Assembly: GCA_965222755.1 (NCBI GenBank)
Contig: CBDCUK010000001.1
Span: 124,001-188,000, forward strand
Length of the DNA stretch: 64,000 nucleotides
Source of the DNA: JABABV01 sp965222755
GTDB lineage: Bacteria; Bacillota_I; Bacilli_A; Mycoplasmatales; JABABV01
Direction of reading: 5' to 3'
Positions within the stretch are counted from its first letter, which is position 1; every line of letters begins with the position of its first letter. A program made the position numbers and the translations under genes. Positions 32,866 through 44,410 of the stretch are shown piece by piece. The notes under the pieces were generated by a model. That model ran no database searches, had not been told where the DNA came from, and was given only the letters and a program-made list of their open reading frames with translations.

Positions 32866-34224
32866 TTAAAGGTTTTTTGAATAAAGAACATGATGAATTG
32901 TTTTTGGGAAACATTTTTCATCACTAAGAGTTGCTTTTATATTAATGGAACTGTAATAAGTTTTTACTAATTTAGCTTCATCAATTGGGTTTGCGCTGTA
33001 TAAAATCGCAATTATATCACCTTTTTTAACTTTTGTTCCTTGGTGTTTAATAATTTGAATTCCGGCACTATGATCAATTGGTGCGCCCCCTAAATTTCGA
33101 GTCCCACCAAGCATTTCTAAAACTGTTGAAATATTTGATAGTTGTTCAAAGCTAATCAATCCATCTTCATTAGCTTTGATTTCCAGACGATGTTTAGCAT
33201 TAATAAATGATTCAACATCATCTCTTCAAATTCCGTGTTGAGCAACAATCATTTCTTTAAATGATGTTAGTGCACGACCACTAGTAATAACTTCATCAAT
33301 TAATTTATGAGCTTCAGGTTCGTCATTGGCAACACCTGCTTCAATTAAAGTAATACTGGCAAATTTATAAACTAATTCTTTTAAGTTAGGATTGATTTTA
33401 CCTTCATTACTTAAAAACTTGATTGATTCATAAACTTCTAAATTATTACCAACAAAATTCCCTAACGGAATATCCATATTTGACAGTATTGCTACAAAAT
33501 TACGATCTAATTTTTTAGCAATGCTTAACATTCTATCAGCTAATTCAATTTTAATTTCATCAACTGATAGATGATTTAATAATGAACCACTTCCGGTTTT
33601 AACATCTAATAGGACTAAATCAGTATTGAAAACTAATTTTTTTGACATAATTGAAGGAACAATTAATGATGGTGATGCAACAACGCCAATTTCATCTCTT
33701 AAAGTATAAATTTTCTTCTCGGTTTTTAATAAATTTGGATTTGATTCCATAATAACACTACGATTAGTTTTTAAAATCTCCATTGCTTCTTCATGAGTAA
33801 AATCAGTACGAAAATTTTTAAACGATTCTAATTTATCAATTGTTCCACCACTGTGACCAAGAGCACGACCAGAAATTTTCATTAAATAAATGTCTGGAAA
33901 AGATTTAATAATTGGTGAAAAAATTAATGAAATTTTGTCTCCAATTCCCCCAGTAGAATGTTTATCAACGGTAAAACCATTAGCTAGTTCCTTAATTTTT
34001 TTTAAATCTGTTCTATCTGAATCTTCGATCACTGCTTGAGTAAAATCAAAGATTTCATCATTGTTACAACGGTTAATAAAAATACTAGTTACGATTGCTG
34101 ACATTTGGGCATCACTAATTAAATTATCGCGATAATTTTTAATTATAAAAAAGATTTCCTCTTTGCTAAAAGCTTTTTTATTTAGTTTAACATTTAAAAT
34201 ATCTTTAACGTTTAAGTAAGACAT
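32866..34224 (-). CDS. deoA: Pyrimidine/thymidine nucleoside phosphorylase
   Basis: 452 residues, highly similar along its whole length to the neighbouring copy at 31285-32643, so the two arose by tandem duplication. The phosphate site KHSTGGIGDK, the conserved GHSGGT with its His, LDVKTGSGSLL and IDHSAG are intact, so this is the likelier active enzyme, splitting thymidine, deoxyuridine or uridine to base and (deoxy)ribose 1-phosphate. I set the start at ATG 34224 (MSYLNVKD) because AGGAGAATAAAC stands just before it. It follows plsC by 21 bases. Confidence 0.93.
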
Positions 34225-34245
34225 GTTTATTCTCCTCAAAATCGA

Positions 34246-34992
34246 TTAGTTGTCTTGTTTGTGTTTTTCGATTAGTTCAATCATTCGCTGACTTACTAAA
34301 TCACATAGTTCTTGCGATGATAAGTCAATCAGCTCTTTACTTGCTATTTCTTTTCCATAAATTAGTTTAACATTGATTTTCTTTTTACGTTTAAAATTTC
34401 AAATGTTTTCGTTATTAATGAAAACTCCAGGTAAAATTGGCAGTTTATTTAAACTCGCTAATTTCAAAGCGGCTGGTTTAAAAGGTAAAAGGTGATTTCT
34501 TGTTTTATTTCTAGTACCTTCAGGAAAAATAACAATTGATAGTTTATTTTGTCAACTTAATTTTGCAATTTCTCGAAAAGTATAAATACTTTGTCGTAAA
34601 TTATTACGATCAATCAAAAAAATCACTTTTGTTAAACGGATAAAACTACGGTAGATAAAAGTCTTATTTAATTCTGCTTTTGCAATATAAATAAATGCTT
34701 TATGATTTATATTAGCGTTATTTGTAGTATCAAGAGAAAAAATTGATAAAGTTGAATCAGCATAACTACGATGATTAAGTGTGATTAATTGGGGAGACTC
34801 AGTAATGTTCTCTTGACCAATAATCTCAAAATTAATGTTGTAAGTTCAGCGGATTAATCTTGCGGTTTTTGACATATAGTGTTTATAAGTATAATTAATA
34901 TCTTTTTTGGCAAAATGCTTTCTAAAAAGACTTAAATACATTGCTCAAAATCACAATATAATAACAGCTATAACTAAACGGGTTTTTTTCAT
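34246..34992 (-). CDS. plsC: 1-acyl-sn-glycerol-3-phosphate acyltransferase
   Basis: 248 residues. The acyltransferase motifs are NHRSYAD (HxxxxD, catalytic), FPEGTRNK and the later LPILPGVFI. One N-terminal membrane helix is present. It forms phosphatidic acid from lysophosphatidic acid, using acyl-ACP (acpP at 12.7 kb). Several TGA Trp codons break it under the standard code, so no long ORF appears. Lies between acpS and deoA on one strand, probably an operon. Confidence 0.9.
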
Positions 34993-35023
34993 ATTGACAC
35001 TTCTTTTCTTGAAACTAATTTAA

Positions 35024-35338
35024 TTAGTTAATTTTTAACACTACAGCCACAACATGATTTTTGCTATGACTTAAGGAAACAGAATAATTATTTAATAAAT
35101 TGTCGTTAACTATTAATAATTGATTTAAATAAGTTATTTTTGAAAATGAAAGATTATTTTGTGAAACTTTAAAATAAGCCTCTTTGACAGCAAAGCGACT
35201 AGCAACAAATTCTAATAAGGCATTCCTTGTTAAAGAATCCCCGTGTGCTAATTCTGCTATGCTCAAAATCTTGATTTTTAATTGATCAAGATTTTTTTCA
35301 AAGCGACTAATTTGAATTAGGTCTATTCCGATTTTCAT
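35024..35338 (-). CDS. acpS: Holo-[acyl-carrier-protein] synthase
   Basis: 104 residues. The family motifs MKIGIDLIQISRFEK (with GIDxxxIxR) and SRFAVKEAYFK are present; the Asp and Glu bind Mg and coenzyme A. It transfers 4'-phosphopantetheine to acyl carrier protein. I set the start at ATG 35338 rather than a GTG/TTG 13 codons upstream, since the motif begins there. It lies 31 bases upstream of plsC, a sensible lipid pair. Confidence 0.92.
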   Translation of the reverse strand: MKIGIDLIQISRFEKNLDQLKIKILSIAELAHGDSLTRNALLEFVASRFAVKEAYFKVSQNNLSFSKITYLNQLLIVNDNLLNNYSVSLSHSKNHVVAVVLKIN

Positions 35339-35456
35339 AGTTTCCACTCTGCTTTTCTTATTTTTTATTAACAACAATACAATTATATATTATTATTGTC
35401 TTAATTTCTATTATAATATAGTGTAAGATTATTAATTTATTTAAAGGGGTTTTTCC

Positions 35457-36326
35457 GTGAATCGAATTCAAATATTAAATAAAGAAGAAATTCAAAAAAT
35501 TATCAACGACTATAAGGAGTGGGAGATCCCAAATCATAGTCCTTATATATTATTTTGTGCCAGAAATAATGGTATTACAATCACGATATATAAAAGTAAT
35601 AAAGTAATGTGGCAAGGTAAAAAAATTGCTTCAAAATCTCAAAGTCAAAAATTTCAAAATCATAATGAACTAACAACTGTTTCGGCAATTGGTAGTGATG
35701 AAGTTGGTGTTGGTGATTATTTTGGACCTTTAGTAGCTTGTGCTTGTTTTATCAGCCAAGCAGATATTGCGACTTTCAAAAAACTTGGTGTCAAAGATTC
35801 CAAATTATTGAACAAAGATCAAATTATGAAATTAGGACCAATTTTAATTAAACAAACTAAATTTGCAGTTGCATTATTGAAAAATATAGAATATAATAAT
35901 CTAATTTCTGAACGATGAAATAGCCATGAATTAAAAACACTATTACACATCAGAGCAATTAATAAACTTGTCGATCAGAAATTAAATCAAGATCTAATTA
36001 TTATTGATAAATATAGTAGTATTAAAATGCTCAATCAATATATTGAAAAAGTTACTACAATTACTAAAATTTATTTTAAGCCAAAAAGTTTAATGTATAT
36101 TGAAAAAGCAGAATCAAAACATTTATCAGTTGCTGCCGCTTCAATCATTGCCCGCTATTACTTTGTTAACTTAATGAATGATATTAGTAAAAAATTAGGA
36201 ATTACAATCCCTTTAGGGGCTGGTGCTAAAGTCGATACCGTTGCCACTATTATCAAAGAAAAATATGGAATTAAAACACTAAAAAATAATGTTAAATGAC
36301 ATTTTGCAAATAGCAAAAGAGTTTAA
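35457..36326 (+). CDS. rnhC: Ribonuclease HIII
   Basis: 289 residues. The N-terminal TBP-like substrate-binding domain is followed by the RNase H type 2 core with the D-E-D-D residues: IGSDEVGVGDYFGP, VKDSKLL, IIDKYSS, and AESKHLSVAAASIIARY. It removes RNA from RNA/DNA hybrids. The start is GTG at 35457 with AAAGGGG upstream. TGA codons (ERWNSH, VKWHFA) are Trp. Ferritin follows 16 bases after the stop. Confidence 0.95.
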
Positions 36327-36342
36327 GGAGTTAATTAAAATT

Positions 36343-36825
36343 ATGAATAAAAGAGTTCTGGCTGCTATGCAGCATCAAATTAAGCACGAATATATGAATG
36401 CATTTGCTTATTTAGATATGGCGAATCAAGCAACAAAAATGGGTTATTTTGGCTATTCTAAATGATTATTTTTTCAATATCGTGAAGAGATATTTCATGC
36501 TGAAAAAACAATTGATTTTTTAATGGATCGTCATCTTGAAGTTGATGTACGTTCACTAGAAATTGATTTTCATTTTAAAAATTACCAATCACCATTAGAA
36601 ATTGCTAAAGCCGCTTTTGAAAACGAATGTTTAGTTACAAAATTAATCAATGCTACTTATACAATAGCAATCGAAGAAAAATCTTATTTAGCCTCAGAAT
36701 TATATGAATGATTCATCAAAGAACAAATCGAAGAAGAAAAATCAACTCGCCAATTAGTGAAAAGGTTTCAAAATTCAAAAAATTGAATTTTATTAGATAA
36801 AGAGTTAAGTACTCGTAAATCTTAG
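36343..36825 (+). CDS. ftn: Ferritin-like non-heme iron storage protein
   Basis: 160 residues, the length of bacterial ferritin. Four-helix pattern with the ferroxidase ligands: IKHEYMNAFAYLDMA (helix A Glu), FQYREEIFHAEK (ExxH in helix B), AAFENE and FIKEQIEEEKSTR (QxxEE in helix D). It stores iron and limits Fenton chemistry. Several TGA Trp codons hide it in standard-code reading. AAGGAG lies 12 bases before the ATG and overlaps the rnhC stop, so they are cotranscribed. Confidence 0.88.
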
Positions 36826-36937
36826 CCTCAATCATAAAACTAAATGCCTATTTAGTTAATAAATTTAAAATTTAATCATATTATAGTTATATAATATATG
36901 TATATGAATTAGTTAACATATTGCTGAGGAGGATCTT

Positions 36938-37351
36938 TTGAATAATTTAAAAAATCTTTTTATTAAAAATGTATGTTTAATTATTGAAAAGTTTTATTCT
37001 AATATAGAAAACTATCAAAATAAAAAAAATCAATTACTTAATTCTTATAGAGATACTTTTAATGTTGCTTCAACTTTGATTCAATTAATCAAAGAAAGCA
37101 AACATTCTACTAATGAAAAAATCTTAGCAGTTAGAGAAATTATTAAAATTTTTAGAGCTGAAGTTCTATTACCATTCTTAGTTGAATATGATGATGAATT
37201 TTTACCATTTTTAAAAAGTGATAATGAATTCAAAAACATTATTATTGATTCTGTAAATCACAATAATATTGATCATGATCGTTGGGTATCTGAAATTATT
37301 ATTGCTTGTAAAAAAACTTTATCTCAAATAAAAAAAATAATTGTTTCATAA
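36938..37351 (+). CDS. Unknown helical protein, 137 residues
   Basis: Not recognised. It appears all-helical, with no membrane segment or signal peptide, and is rich in Asn, Lys, Ile and Glu. The start is TTG at 36938 with a strong GGAGGA six bases upstream. It has its own upstream region with TATATAAT-like sequence near 36890. No TGA is used; a TGG Trp is (HDRWVSE). The stop codon lies in the loop of the following terminator. Confidence 0.65.
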   Translation: MNNLKNLFIKNVCLIIEKFYSNIENYQNKKNQLLNSYRDTFNVASTLIQLIKESKHSTNEKILAVREIIKIFRAEVLLPFLVEYDDEFLPFLKSDNEFKNIIIDSVNHNNIDHDRWVSEIIIACKKTLSQIKKIIVS

Positions 37352-37374
37352 AACAATTATTTTTTTTATTTGAG
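37323..37374. terminator. Bidirectional terminator between the unknown gene and rluD
   Basis: A perfect 24-bp inverted repeat, starting CTCAAATAAAAAAAATAATT and closing with its complement around CATA, with long A and T tracts. Serves convergent transcription. Confidence 0.9.
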
Positions 37375-37381
37375 AATTTAT

Positions 37382-38359
37382 TTAATTAGAAAGCATTTCT
37401 TCTCTTAATTGAGCTAACTTAATTTTAAATGGTTTAGGAACATCTGCTTTTAAAACAAGATGTTCTTCTGTTAGTGGATGAGTGAATTCTAACTTATAAG
37501 CGTGTAGATATTGACCGAATTCTAAGTCTCTTTGTTTTCTTTGCCCATATTGTAAATCACCATAAATTGGGTAGTTAAAATGCTTTAAATGAACTCTAAT
37601 TTGGTGCGTACGTCCAGTTTCTAAAACACATTCAATTAATGTATGATGTAAAAATCTTTCTTTAACAATAAAATTAGTTACTGAATGTTTACCTTCCTCA
37701 ATAACTGCCATTTTTTTACGATTATGAGGACTTCGAGCAATTGGAAGTTCGATTTTCCCTTTATCGTATTGCACAACACCGCAAACTAATGCTAAATAAT
37801 GACGTTTTACTTTATGTAATCGAATCATATCACTTAATAAAGCATGTATTTTTTTAGTTTTAGCAACTACTAATAAACCACTAGTATCTTTATCAATACG
37901 GTGAACAATACCAGGACGTAAATTATCCTCACTAACTTTTAAATCACTAAATTTATAAATTAGAGCATTTACTAAAGTACCACTATGATGGCCTGGAGCT
38001 GGATGAACAACCATACCACTCGGTTTATTAACAACTAATAAATGAGCGTCTTCGTAAACAATATCAATTGGAATATCTTCGCCAATTATTTTTGAAACAT
38101 CAATTATATTAACGTTAAATTCTTTCATTGTTACAATATCGTTTGTAACTAATCGATGACCATTTTTAGTTGCTAGTTGATGGTTAACAAAAACTAAATG
38201 GTTTTTAATTGCTTTTCCAATTTGTGATCTAGTAAAGTCAGATAATAATTTTTGCTCACTTAAAAATTTATCTAATCTAATATTATCAGTTGTATTATTA
38301 ACGACGAATCGATATTGATAATCATTGTCGTTATGATTTTTACTGCTTAGAAAGTTCAT
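37382..38359 (-). CDS. rluD: 23S rRNA pseudouridine synthase RluD-like
   Basis: 325 residues. N-terminal S4 domain (RLDKFLSEQK, SRSQ-type helix TRSQIGKAIKN), then the RluA-family core with the catalytic Asp in HRIDKDTSGLLVVAKT, VHPAPGHHSGTLVNAL and GRTHQIRVHLK. The start ATG at 38359 lies 20 bases inside the end of lspA, with AAAGGTG before it; lspA-rluD pairing is common in Firmicutes. Confidence 0.95.
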   Translation of the reverse strand: MNFLSSKNHNDNDYQYRFVVNNTTDNIRLDKFLSEQKLLSDFTRSQIGKAIKNHLVFVNHQLATKNGHRLVTNDIVTMKEFNVNIIDVSKIIGEDIPIDIVYEDAHLLVVNKPSGMVVHPAPGHHSGTLVNALIYKFSDLKVSEDNLRPGIVHRIDKDTSGLLVVAKTKKIHALLSDMIRLHKVKRHYLALVCGVVQYDKGKIELPIARSPHNRKKMAVIEEGKHSVTNFIVKERFLHHTLIECVLETGRTHQIRVHLKHFNYPIYGDLQYGQRKQRDLEFGQYLHAYKLEFTHPLTEEHLVLKADVPKPFKIKLAQLREEMLSN

Positions 38360-39032
38360 TATTAACACCTTTGTTATCTTTTTGTTTTATGCGTTTTTTA
38401 TTTAATCTGTTTTCGGTTTTATCAATAATTTTATTTATATGATTTAAACCTTTATTTTTTGTTTCGTGTTCAAATTTATCAATTTTATTAACAACTTTTA
38501 TTTCTGCTCGGGTTGAAAAAATAAAATTATCATGATTGTCAAAAATTCGCTCTGAAGGAGCAAATAAGATCATTGCCAAAATTAAAATTCCAGCACCAAT
38601 ACAAACACAACTATCAGCAATATTAAAAATTCCTGGAAATGTTCAGCTGCCGAAAGAAACTTGAATAAAATCAGTTACTTTATTAGTGGCTAGGCGTTCA
38701 ATACAATTACTTAAAGCTCCTGCGCCCATTAATAAAATTCCAATAGTAAATAATGAAGTTATTAAATATACTGCTGCTCAGAGCGAAAAGATGACAATAA
38801 TAATTGCAATAGCATTAAAAATCATCTGATGTCCTTGACCAGAACTAAAAGCTGCTCCAGTATTAGTTGTATATTGAAAGGTAACAAATTTTCCAATTAA
38901 ATTATGATGGGAAAAAAGATGGTTATTAAAATAAGTTGCAAGCGCTTTCGTGAATTGATCAAGTAAAATAACGCTACTAAAAATAATGAAAGGATAGATG
39001 AATTTACGATAATTAATTTTTAAATTTTGCAT
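38340..39032 (-). CDS. lspA: Lipoprotein signal peptidase LspA with long cytoplasmic tail
   Basis: 230 residues, longer than the usual 150-170. Four membrane helices with DQFTKALA, TTNTGAAFS, GALSNCIERL, and the two catalytic Asp in KVTDFIQ and FNIADSC. It cleaves prolipoprotein signal peptides. The last 75 residues are a charged, Lys/Asn-rich extension, a feature reported in some mollicute LspA proteins. The GALGNxIDR motif reads GALSNCIER, a mild change. TGA Trp codons are needed to join the parts. Confidence 0.93.
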
Positions 39033-39047
39033 AGTTTTCCTTTGCTG

Positions 39048-39917
39048 TTAATTTGAAAATTTAAAGAACTTTTTAATCCCTCAAAGAATTAAAACAATAG
39101 TTAATATTAGAGAAATAATTTGCAATGAGACAATTAATGGATCATCACTAATTCCAGCTGTTCATGCAAATTTTCCAGAAATTTGATTATTCATACCAAG
39201 CGTTAGACCAAGTAAATTGAAAACAGCTCCAGTTGGTAAGATGTATAAAATATCACCTAGAATTTTTCAACCACCTTGATGCAGATCATGAATTGTTTGG
39301 TAATTAAAATAAGTTCCTGATAAAACTAAAATTAAAGTGAATGATAATGTTGTAATCATTCCAATTGAACGTGCTTCTGTTCCAAATGAAGCAATTAGTC
39401 ATCCGATAGGAACAAATACGATCGATGCAAAAATGATAAATAAATAAGTTGATAATAAATTTAATCAAGCATGACCCATAGAAATAGGAGCAGCATAATA
39501 ATAAGCAGTTTGTAAAAACCCAACTCCACCATTAGCAATTAACGTTACTATAATTGCTAAAGTTGTTACGATTCATAAAAACAATAATAATGTAAACGAC
39601 ATCGCACAAAGGACAATTCGTTCTTTATAACCAGAAAGTTTAAATTGCACAAATGAATTGGAAATTCTTAAATTACCAATAAAGTTGGGCAAAATATTAA
39701 TTGTCATCATTGTGATTGAGATCATCAAACCAATACGTAATCCAATTGCTTTTCCGCCATTTGGCAAAGCAGTAGATAAAATAACAATTAAAGCAAAAGG
39801 TAGAACCCCAGATCAGAAAAGAACTGATTTGTTTCTTCATAATTGGAGAAAAGAAAATTTAGAAATATTTACAAAATCTCTAAAATTACTATTAGCTTTT
39901 TGAGTGTGTTTTTTCAT
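39048..39917 (-). CDS. ABC transporter permease (ABC-2 type)
   Basis: 289 residues with six predicted membrane helices. An amphipathic start (NISKFSFLQLWRNKSVLFW) is typical of ABC-2 permeases, which form exporters for drugs, lipids or polysaccharides with an ATPase partner. The ATG at 39917 shares one base with the stop codon of the upstream ATPase gene (TAATG), so the two are one transporter. Substrate unknown. Many TGA Trp codons are present. Confidence 0.8.
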
Positions 39918-40615
39918 TATAAGTACAACTCCTTATAGTAATTAATTATTTTAGAATATTTACTTTTAATTTCTTTCATTGTTTTAATGCTAATGACTTT
40001 GCCATCTTTAATAAAGATTAAACGATCACAAATTTCTTCTAACTCTTCTAAATAATGGCTTGTAATTAAAATACTGCGTTTTGATTTTTTTCATTCTTGT
40101 AAAAAATGAATTACTTCTATTTTTGAAATCGGATCTAAATTTGATGTAACTTCATCTAAAATTAGCATTTCTGGTTTTTTAGCAATAGCCACTAATAAAT
40201 CAATTTTTTGACGTTGCCCTTTTGAATATTCATTAAAATATTTTTCTAACGTATCAATTTTTAACATTTTTTGATTTTCTTTAATTCAATCTCAATTAGT
40301 GTTAAATTTTGTATTGATATCGATTAATTCACGAACTTTAGTTTTATTAGCATAAGCCGCATCTTGTAATTGAACACCAATATTTTGATAAACTGAATAA
40401 AAATCACCGTATTTTCATTCCAGTTTTCCACTAGTTATTGGTAATAAATCTAGTAAAGTTTTTATTGTTGTTGTTTTCCCAGTTCCGTTAGGTCCAACAA
40501 TTCCAACAGCTTCACCTTTTTTAACTGAAAATGAGATGTTTTCTAATTTAAAAGTTTCGTTTCCTTTAGTTTTTGGATATTCAGCACAAACATTATCTAA
40601 TTTAAAAATTTCCAT
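39917..40615 (-). CDS. ABC transporter ATP-binding protein
   Basis: 232 residues. Walker A GPNGTGKTT, Q-loop in NIGVQLQDA, signature YSKGQRQK (usual LSGGQ replaced, as in several ABC-2 ATPases), Walker B MLILDEVTSNLD and the H-loop ITSHYLEEL. It energises the adjoining permease. AAAAGGAGAA precedes the ATG at 40615. It follows ileS by 58 bases. Confidence 0.92.
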
Positions 40616-40673
40616 TTTTATATATTCTCCTTTTCGAAACTGCTATACATATATTGTATCAAGCAAAACTTTT

Positions 40674-43397
40674 TTATTTAATATTTAAAAAACATAAATT
40701 ACAAATTTCATCATCATGCATATCAATTGGTTTTTTAATATGTCAACAACGCATACATTTTAAACCTTCTGCTTTAGCAACTTTAATTACTGCATTTTCA
40801 CAATTAGAATAAGTAACTTCTAATTGTGAAACAATTAATAATTGAGCAATATCATCAGCTTCAAAAATTCTAAAACTTTCTGGTAATTCTAAAGTTACTT
40901 TCGCTTCTAGAGATTTACCAATAATTTTATCATTACGAATAATTTCTAATTCTTTAAAAACTTGACTACGTAATTCTAAAAATGTTTTTCATTTATTAAG
41001 TAAGTCTTGATCATTATTTCTAGTTGATTTTTTATAAAAATTCATAAAATGAACTGAGTCATGTTTATCTTTAACGTTTAAATACTCATAAGCTTCCTCA
41101 GTTGTTGTTACTAATATTGGTGCCAAAATAATTAAAAGATCTTTTAAAATAGTAAACATTACTGTTTGAACTTGTAAACGTCGTGTTGATTTAGCTTTAG
41201 TAACATATAAAATATCTTTGGCAAAATCAAAGTAAAAACTACTTAAAACATCAACGATAAAATTAAGAACTTCTTTAATTACTAAATGAATTTTAAAACC
41301 ATCATAATTATTAATGATTTCTTCTTTTAATGTTTCTCAACGCAATAAAACGTATTGATCAACACTTTTTAATTCAACTTGTGAATCGTTTTCAAAATCA
41401 AAATCAGATAAATTACCAATCATAAAACGTAGCGTGTTACGAATTTTACGGTAGTTTTCACTACTTTGTTTTAAAATATTTTGACCAACATGAACATCAT
41501 TAATTGCTTCACTTGAAGCAACTCATAGACGTAAAATATCGGCTCCTAAAGTTTTAATAACTTTTAAAGGATCAATGACATTACCAACAGATTTTGACAT
41601 TTTATTTCCAGATTCATCTAGTACAAATCCGTGTGAGAAAACATTTTTATAAGGTGATTTTTTGTAAGCAACATATCCTGTAATCATTGATGAATTATAT
41701 CAACCACGATATTGATCACTACCTTCTAAATAAAGATCAATTTCTTTGGGAACATCAAATAATCCAGAAATTGCATAATGACTAACTCCTGAATCAAATC
41801 AGACATCCATAATATCGGTTTCTTTACGAAAACCTTTTCCTTGATATTGGGCTGGTAATAAATCATCAGCTGTTTTTTCAAATCAAATATTTGAACCATG
41901 TTTTTTGAATAATTCAGCAACGTGGGCAAAAATAGCTTGATCATAAATTGGTTGATTATTCTTATCATAAAAAATTGGAATTGGTACTCCTCAACTACGT
42001 TGACGAGAAATACATCAATCACTACGATCAGAAATCATTTTTGCTAAACGATTTTCTCCTCAAGCAGGATATCAAGAAACATCATTAGTAATTGATTTTA
42101 AAATCCCTGCTTTAATTGGTTCAATTGATACGAATCATTGAAGAGTTGCGCGATACATTACTGGTTTTTTAGTTCTTCAATCATGTGGATATTGATGTTT
42201 AATAAATTTTAGTTTCAATAATTTATTTTCTTCAGCTAATGCCATTCCAATTGGCTTGTTAGCATCAGCATAAAACATTCCAGATAAATCCCCAGCGTCT
42301 TCTGTCAACGTTCCATTATCTGCAACATGAACGATCATATCTAAATTATTTTCTTTTCCAATACGGAAATCATCTTCTCCAAAACCAGGAGCAATATGGA
42401 CAAGTCCAGACCCGCTCTCAATTGTTACATGATGTCCTAAAACAACTTTTTTGATTTTATTATTAACCGGTTGTAAATAAGTTATTCCAACTAATTCTTT
42501 CCCGAAAAAAGTTTTTAATATGTCAACTTTTTCTCAACCAATAGCTGTTTTTAAATTAGTTATTAAATCTTTGGCAACTACTAATTTTCTCCCATTATCA
42601 ACTTTTATTAGTGCATATTCGATATCTTTATGAACAGCAATTGCAGCATTGGCAATTAAAGTTCATGGAGTTGTTGTTCAAATTACTAATTCAGCATCTT
42701 GGTCTAAAATTCCCTTAGCATCTTTAATTTTACAAGCAACATAGACAGAGGGCGAACGATGTTCTAAATATTCAATTTCTGCTTCTGCTAGCGCTGATTG
42801 TGAAGAAGGTGATCAATAAATTGGTTTTAAATCACGATAAATGATTTTTTGATCAACCATTTTGGCAAAAATTTCAATTTGCTTAGCTTCATATCTTTTA
42901 TCTAAAGTAACATAATAATCTTTAAAATCAGTTAATAAATTCATTTTTTTAAACTGATTTAATTGGATTTCTACTTGGCTTAAAGCATAATCTTTACACA
43001 TATTTCTTAAAGTCGCTTTGTCTAAATCACTAAATTTAATTTTTTTAGTTGTTAGCATTTTATGTTCAATTGGTAATCCATGAGTATCTCAACCAGAAAT
43101 AAAAGGACTATAAAATCCTTGCATTGTTTTATAACGCAGAATAATATCTTTTAAAATTTTGTTAAAAGCATGGCCAACATGTAAGTTTCCATTTGCGTAA
43201 GGAGGTCCATCGTGTAAAAAGAAACTATTATTATTTTTGTTTCTTTTTAATAATTGACGATAGACTTTCAGATCATTTCATTTTTGAGCATATTTTTCTT
43301 CTTTTTTAACTAGTCCTGCACGCATACTAAAATCAGTTACAGGCATTAAAAGCGTATGATTATATTTCTTTTTTGGGTTAACTTTTTCTTGGTTCAT
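40674..43397 (-). CDS. ileS: Isoleucyl-tRNA synthetase
   Basis: 907 residues, class I. The HIGH motif is HVGHA after FFLHDGPPYANGN, WDTHGLP follows, the editing domain has WTTTPWT, and a KMSKS-type motif precedes the anticodon domain. The C-terminus carries a zinc site CMRCW and CNLC. It needs many TGA Trp codons. No T-box (no conserved GGTGG/ACC box or specifier stem) is visible before the ATG at 43397. Confidence 0.97.
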
Positions 43398-43474
43398 ATT
43401 ATTGATGACTCCTCTGTTATTTTATAATATTAAGATTAATAATAATTATAACATTTTATGTAGTTTATCGCATT

Positions 43475-43513
43475 AAAAAATAATGAATTTTATTAGAAAT
43501 TTCATTATTTTTT
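43475..43513 (-). terminator. Terminator before ileS
   Basis: AAAAAATAATGAA pairs with TTCATTATTTTTT around a 13-base loop, with T tracts both ways. On minus it ends transcription coming from the sepF direction and the two-helix protein gene. Confidence 0.8.
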
Positions 43514-43526
43514 ATACTATTATAAA

Positions 43527-43958
43527 TTAAAAATTAAAACCATCCCGACCTTTTATTTTGTTGATTTTATTTTTTTGTTTTAATCTTCTAGATTTAGCGT
43601 GTTTTTCTTTACCTTCTTGACGACGTTTTAGTTTTGTCATTTCTAAATTTAATTTTTGTACTTCGTAATCCTCTTCTTTGTTAGTTGAAGATATTGAAAC
43701 TCCAAAAAAGAATAAAGTTACGACTGAAATAGATAGTAAAAGTCAAAAACATAAAAACATTGTTTTATAAGAAGTTTTAAATCTAGCAATTGCAGAGATA
43801 ATGTCACCTTTATTATCATTAGTTGGTGTGTTTTGTGCTAATAATAAATAATAATTATCGCGTTCTTCGACTCCGTGGATAAAACATAGCATAGCAGTTA
43901 AAAACGAAGCCAAGAATAAACAAGCGTATAGAAAAGCCCATTCTTTATTTTCTCTCAC
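43527..43958 (-). CDS. Two-helix membrane protein, unknown
   Basis: 143 residues, not recognised. Two membrane helices (about residues 8-27 and 66-88) enclose a loop of about 40 residues. The C-terminal 50 are very basic and would face the cytoplasm (KRRQEGKEKHAKSRRLKQK), possibly binding nucleic acid or phospholipid. The start is GTG at 43958 with AAGGAGG. It lies downstream of sepF-ftsZ-ftsA on the same strand and could belong to the division operon. Confidence 0.7.
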
Positions 43959-44030
43959 AAAAAAAGCCTCCTTAATTTATTAAAATAAATAGTTTTTCAT
44001 ATAATAAATTATATCATATTGTTTTGAGTG

Positions 44031-44408
44031 CTATTTTTGTAAAATTTCTTGAGATTTATGAGAAATTTTAATGTGTTTTGGTGTAAACAAGAAAATTGTT
44101 GGTGATAATTTTTTAACTGATCCATCTAAAGTATAGATTACACCAAGTAAAAAATTAATTAATTTAATAGTTTGTTTGTTATCTAGTCGTTCAGCATCAA
44201 CAATTGCTGAACGCTTATGAATTAGATGATTTGAAATAATTTGTACTTCACTAAAATCATGTGGTTGAAAAGTCATAATACTTTTAGGGTGTTCCTCAGC
44301 CTCTTTTAAAATTTCTTGACGATCGGCTTCAGATATTGGTTTTGATGATTTCCCTAATAATTCTTCTTCTAATAATTCTTTTTTAAATAAACGCTTAAAA
44401 ATAGCCAT
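44031..44408 (-). CDS. sepF: Cell division protein SepF
   Basis: 125 residues. An amphipathic N-terminal helix (MAIFKRLFKKELLEEEL) serves as a membrane anchor in the family; the core has MTFQPHDFSEVQIISNHLIHKRSAIVDAERLD (key: HKRSAIVD) and IYTLDGSVKKLSPTIFLFTP. SepF binds the FtsZ C-terminal peptide and tethers it. It starts three bases after the ftsZ stop with AAGAAGAGG. Confidence 0.93.
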   Translation of the reverse strand: MAIFKRLFKKELLEEELLGKSSKPISEADRQEILKEAEEHPKSIMTFQPHDFSEVQIISNHLIHKRSAIVDAERLDNKQTIKLINFLLGVIYTLDGSVKKLSPTIFLFTPKHIKISHKSQEILQK

Positions 44409-44410
44409 AA

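Noticed and set aside
43398..43526. T-box leader before ileS
   Set aside because: No T-box sequence or specifier hairpin; only a terminator of the upstream gene is present.
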